A DNA stretch of 16,344 nt, taken from Prevotella sp. CAG:1092 (GTDB lineage Bacteria > Bacteroidota > Bacteroidia > Bacteroidales > Bacteroidaceae). Numbering within the stretch: position 1 is the first letter of the stretch; the number at the start of each line of letters is the position of its first letter. The stretch spans positions 20,113 through 36,456 of the forward strand of contig HF994075.1 in NCBI GenBank assembly GCA_000436915.1. The letters run 5' to 3'. Shown here in pieces: positions 14,967 to 16,344 of the stretch. Under the pieces are notes generated by a model, which had not been told where the DNA came from, ran no database searches, and saw only the letters and a list, made by a program, of their open reading frames with translations. The position numbers were made by a program, and so were the translations under genes.

Positions 14967-16344
14967 ATGAGACTACTTACAACATTATTCCTTTTATTAA
15001 TCACATTAAGTACTTCTGCTCAGCAGAAAGCACCAAGACAGATGAACTATTATCCCGATAATGGTGATATAGTTTGTGTGAATGGTAACAACCGTTATAC
15101 CCGAGCTCTTTATGGTTCGGAAACATTATATCGTTTGGAAACAAGCGACCGACCTTTGTTTGCTACCTACGACAAGAAAAACAATCGCAACATCTCGTTC
15201 TATATAATATATAAAGGTGTGAAAACACGCTTGGATAGCACTTCATGGTGTGAGGCTCGCTATCGTGGTGGTGTGCGCAGCTATAAGCTTAAGGACGAGA
15301 AGTGGAATGGCGGTGAGATAGACTTTGTGGCAATAGCATCACAAAGTTCAGAGGCTGCTATGTTTGATATCAAGGCTATCAACTTTAATAGCGATATCTC
15401 GGTGGTTATAAACTGCTGCAAAACAAAAAGAAAAGGTATGCACCGAGAGGGCGACCTCGGTATGGAGCCACGCGAAAGCTACGACCCTATGCCTGGCGCA
15501 TCTGTAGAAGACAAGACAATTCTGATAAAAAGAAACATCGGAAAAGCTTGCTTTGTGGTAGAGAATGCAGGAGAGATACTCTGCGATGCAGGCAAAGGTG
15601 AAGTCTCTATGGCTTTTACAAGAGAGAAGAAAGCTACAGAACAGCTCACATCTATACTTCACATAGAAACTCCCGACCAATATATCAACACCCTTGATGC
15701 CAACCTCGTTGCTGCATCAAATGGCTTGTGGGATGGCAGCACATGGCTTCATGGCTGTATAGGTTGGCGTATGCCGTTGGCAGGTTGGCGAGCAGCTTAT
15801 CTTGCCGATGTGCTTGGATGGAACGAAAGAGCAAAGACTCATTTCGAAGCCTATGCCAAGAGTCAGGTTACTAATGTGCCAGCCATTTATCCTCATCCTA
15901 CTCAAGATTCTACAATGAACCTTGCAAGAGCACAAAAGAAGTGGGGCACACAGATGTATTCAAATGGTTATATCTGTCGTAATCCTAACAACAATAGGCA
16001 GATGCATCATTATGATATGAACCTCAACTATATCGACGAACTGCTTTGGCACTTCTGTTATGATGCAGATACCGTGATGATGAGAAGGATGTGGCCTGTG
16101 TTGACAAGCCATTTAGCTTGGGAAAAGCGCAACTTCGACCCAGACAATGATCATCTCTATGATGCCTATTGCTGTATTTGGGCAAGCGATGCCTTGTGGT
16201 ATAATGGTGGAGCCGTAACTCATAGCTCTGCATACAATTATCGTGGCAACCTGCTTGCAGCACGCATGGCAGAGATTCTTGGCGAAGATCCTAAGCCTTA
16301 TCGCACAGAAGCAGAGGCTATATTGAAAGCTATGAACGACAGAT
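14967..16344 (+). CDS. Secreted DUF4450-like, putative toroid-fold glycosidase (3' end outside window)
   Basis: An open frame of 459 complete codons runs off the window end. The signal peptide MRLLTTLFLLLITLSTSA is followed by QQ. An in-frame ATG at 14958 would add MLL; I prefer 14967 because Arg then follows Met and because of the distance to the -7 element. Residues about 32-65 (NGDIVCVNGNNRYTRALYGSE) resemble the start of the DUF4450 family, and about 30-235 look beta-rich. From about 240 the sequence becomes helical: STWLHGCIGWRMPLAGWRAAYLADVLGW (258-285), HHYDMNLNYIDELLWHF, and DHLYDAYCCIWASDALWYNGGAVTHSSAYNYRGN (395-428). This resembles (alpha/alpha)-barrel glycoside hydrolases. Asp/Glu residues in these segments are candidate catalytic residues, but I cannot assign them. 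It is probably an exported glycan-cleaving enzyme of this PUL. DUF4450 membership is from memory of the motif; activity and substrate are unknown. Confidence 0.78.
   Translation, partial: MRLLTTLFLLLITLSTSAQQKAPRQMNYYPDNGDIVCVNGNNRYTRALYGSETLYRLETSDRPLFATYDKKNNRNISFYIIYKGVKTRLDSTSWCEARYRGGVRSYKLKDEKWNGGEIDFVAIASQSSEAAMFDIKAINFNSDISVVINCCKTKRKGMHREGDLGMEPRESYDPMPGASVEDKTILIKRNIGKACFVVENAGEILCDAGKGEVSMAFTREKKATEQLTSILHIETPDQYINTLDANLVAASNGLWDGSTWLHGCIGWRMPLAGWRAAYLADVLGWNERAKTHFEAYAKSQVTNVPAIYPHPTQDSTMNLARAQKKWGTQMYSNGYICRNPNNNRQMHHYDMNLNYIDELLWHFCYDADTVMMRRMWPVLTSHLAWEKRNFDPDNDHLYDAYCCIWASDALWYNGGAVTHSSAYNYRGNLLAARMAEILGEDPKPYRTEAEAILKAMNDR

Noticed and set aside
1..16344. CRISPR arrays, insertion sequences, tRNA or rRNA genes
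   Set aside because: I found no regularly spaced repeats, transposase-like proteins, terminal inverted repeats or structural RNA signatures.

Overview
The window looks like part of a polysaccharide or glycoconjugate utilisation locus (PUL) from a gut-type Bacteroidota, most likely Prevotella or a close relative. The evidence is the SusC/SusD outer-membrane pairs, lipoprotein signals of the Bacteroidota type, A/T-rich gene leaders, and promoter elements that fit the Bacteroidota consensus TTTG-N19-TAnnTTTG rather than the E. coli one. The genus is an inference from style. All genes lie on the + strand.

Region 1 (1-9803) is one tightly packed operon: the 3' end of a SusD-like gene (its SusC partner should lie upstream), two consecutive fasciclin-domain (FAS1) surface lipoproteins, a complete SusC-like TonB-dependent transporter and a complete SusD-like lipoprotein. 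Gaps are 2 to 20 bases and the run ends in a 12-bp hairpin terminator. The products should form two outer-membrane SusCD 'pedal-bin' importers with two accessory surface proteins. No enzyme is encoded here, so the substrate cannot be named.

Region 2 (9816-14423) starts from its own promoter and encodes a large exported protein with an MG2-like N-terminus, followed 44 bases later by a membrane-anchored regulator: lipobox, TPR-type helical repeats, one transmembrane helix, acidic linker and C-terminal AraC-type DNA-binding domain. This gene pair resembles an envelope sensor with its partner.

Region 3 (14424-14957) is a 534-base intergenic region rich in signals: a run of nine G, an imperfect hairpin, two direct repeats of TTGTTACAC spaced 22 bp apart, a near-perfect promoter and, about 110 bases on, a strong 16+6-bp hairpin with a T tract. 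It could encode a small RNA of about 175 nt or a terminating leader, and the direct repeats are a good candidate operator for the adjacent AraC-type regulator.

Region 4 (14967-end) is the 5' part of a secreted protein resembling the DUF4450 family, with an N-terminal beta domain and the start of an (alpha/alpha)-toroid glycosidase-like domain. It runs off the window and is probably the first enzyme of the locus seen here.

The most interesting unexplained part is the intergenic region 14424-14957 together with the membrane-tethered regulator beside it.
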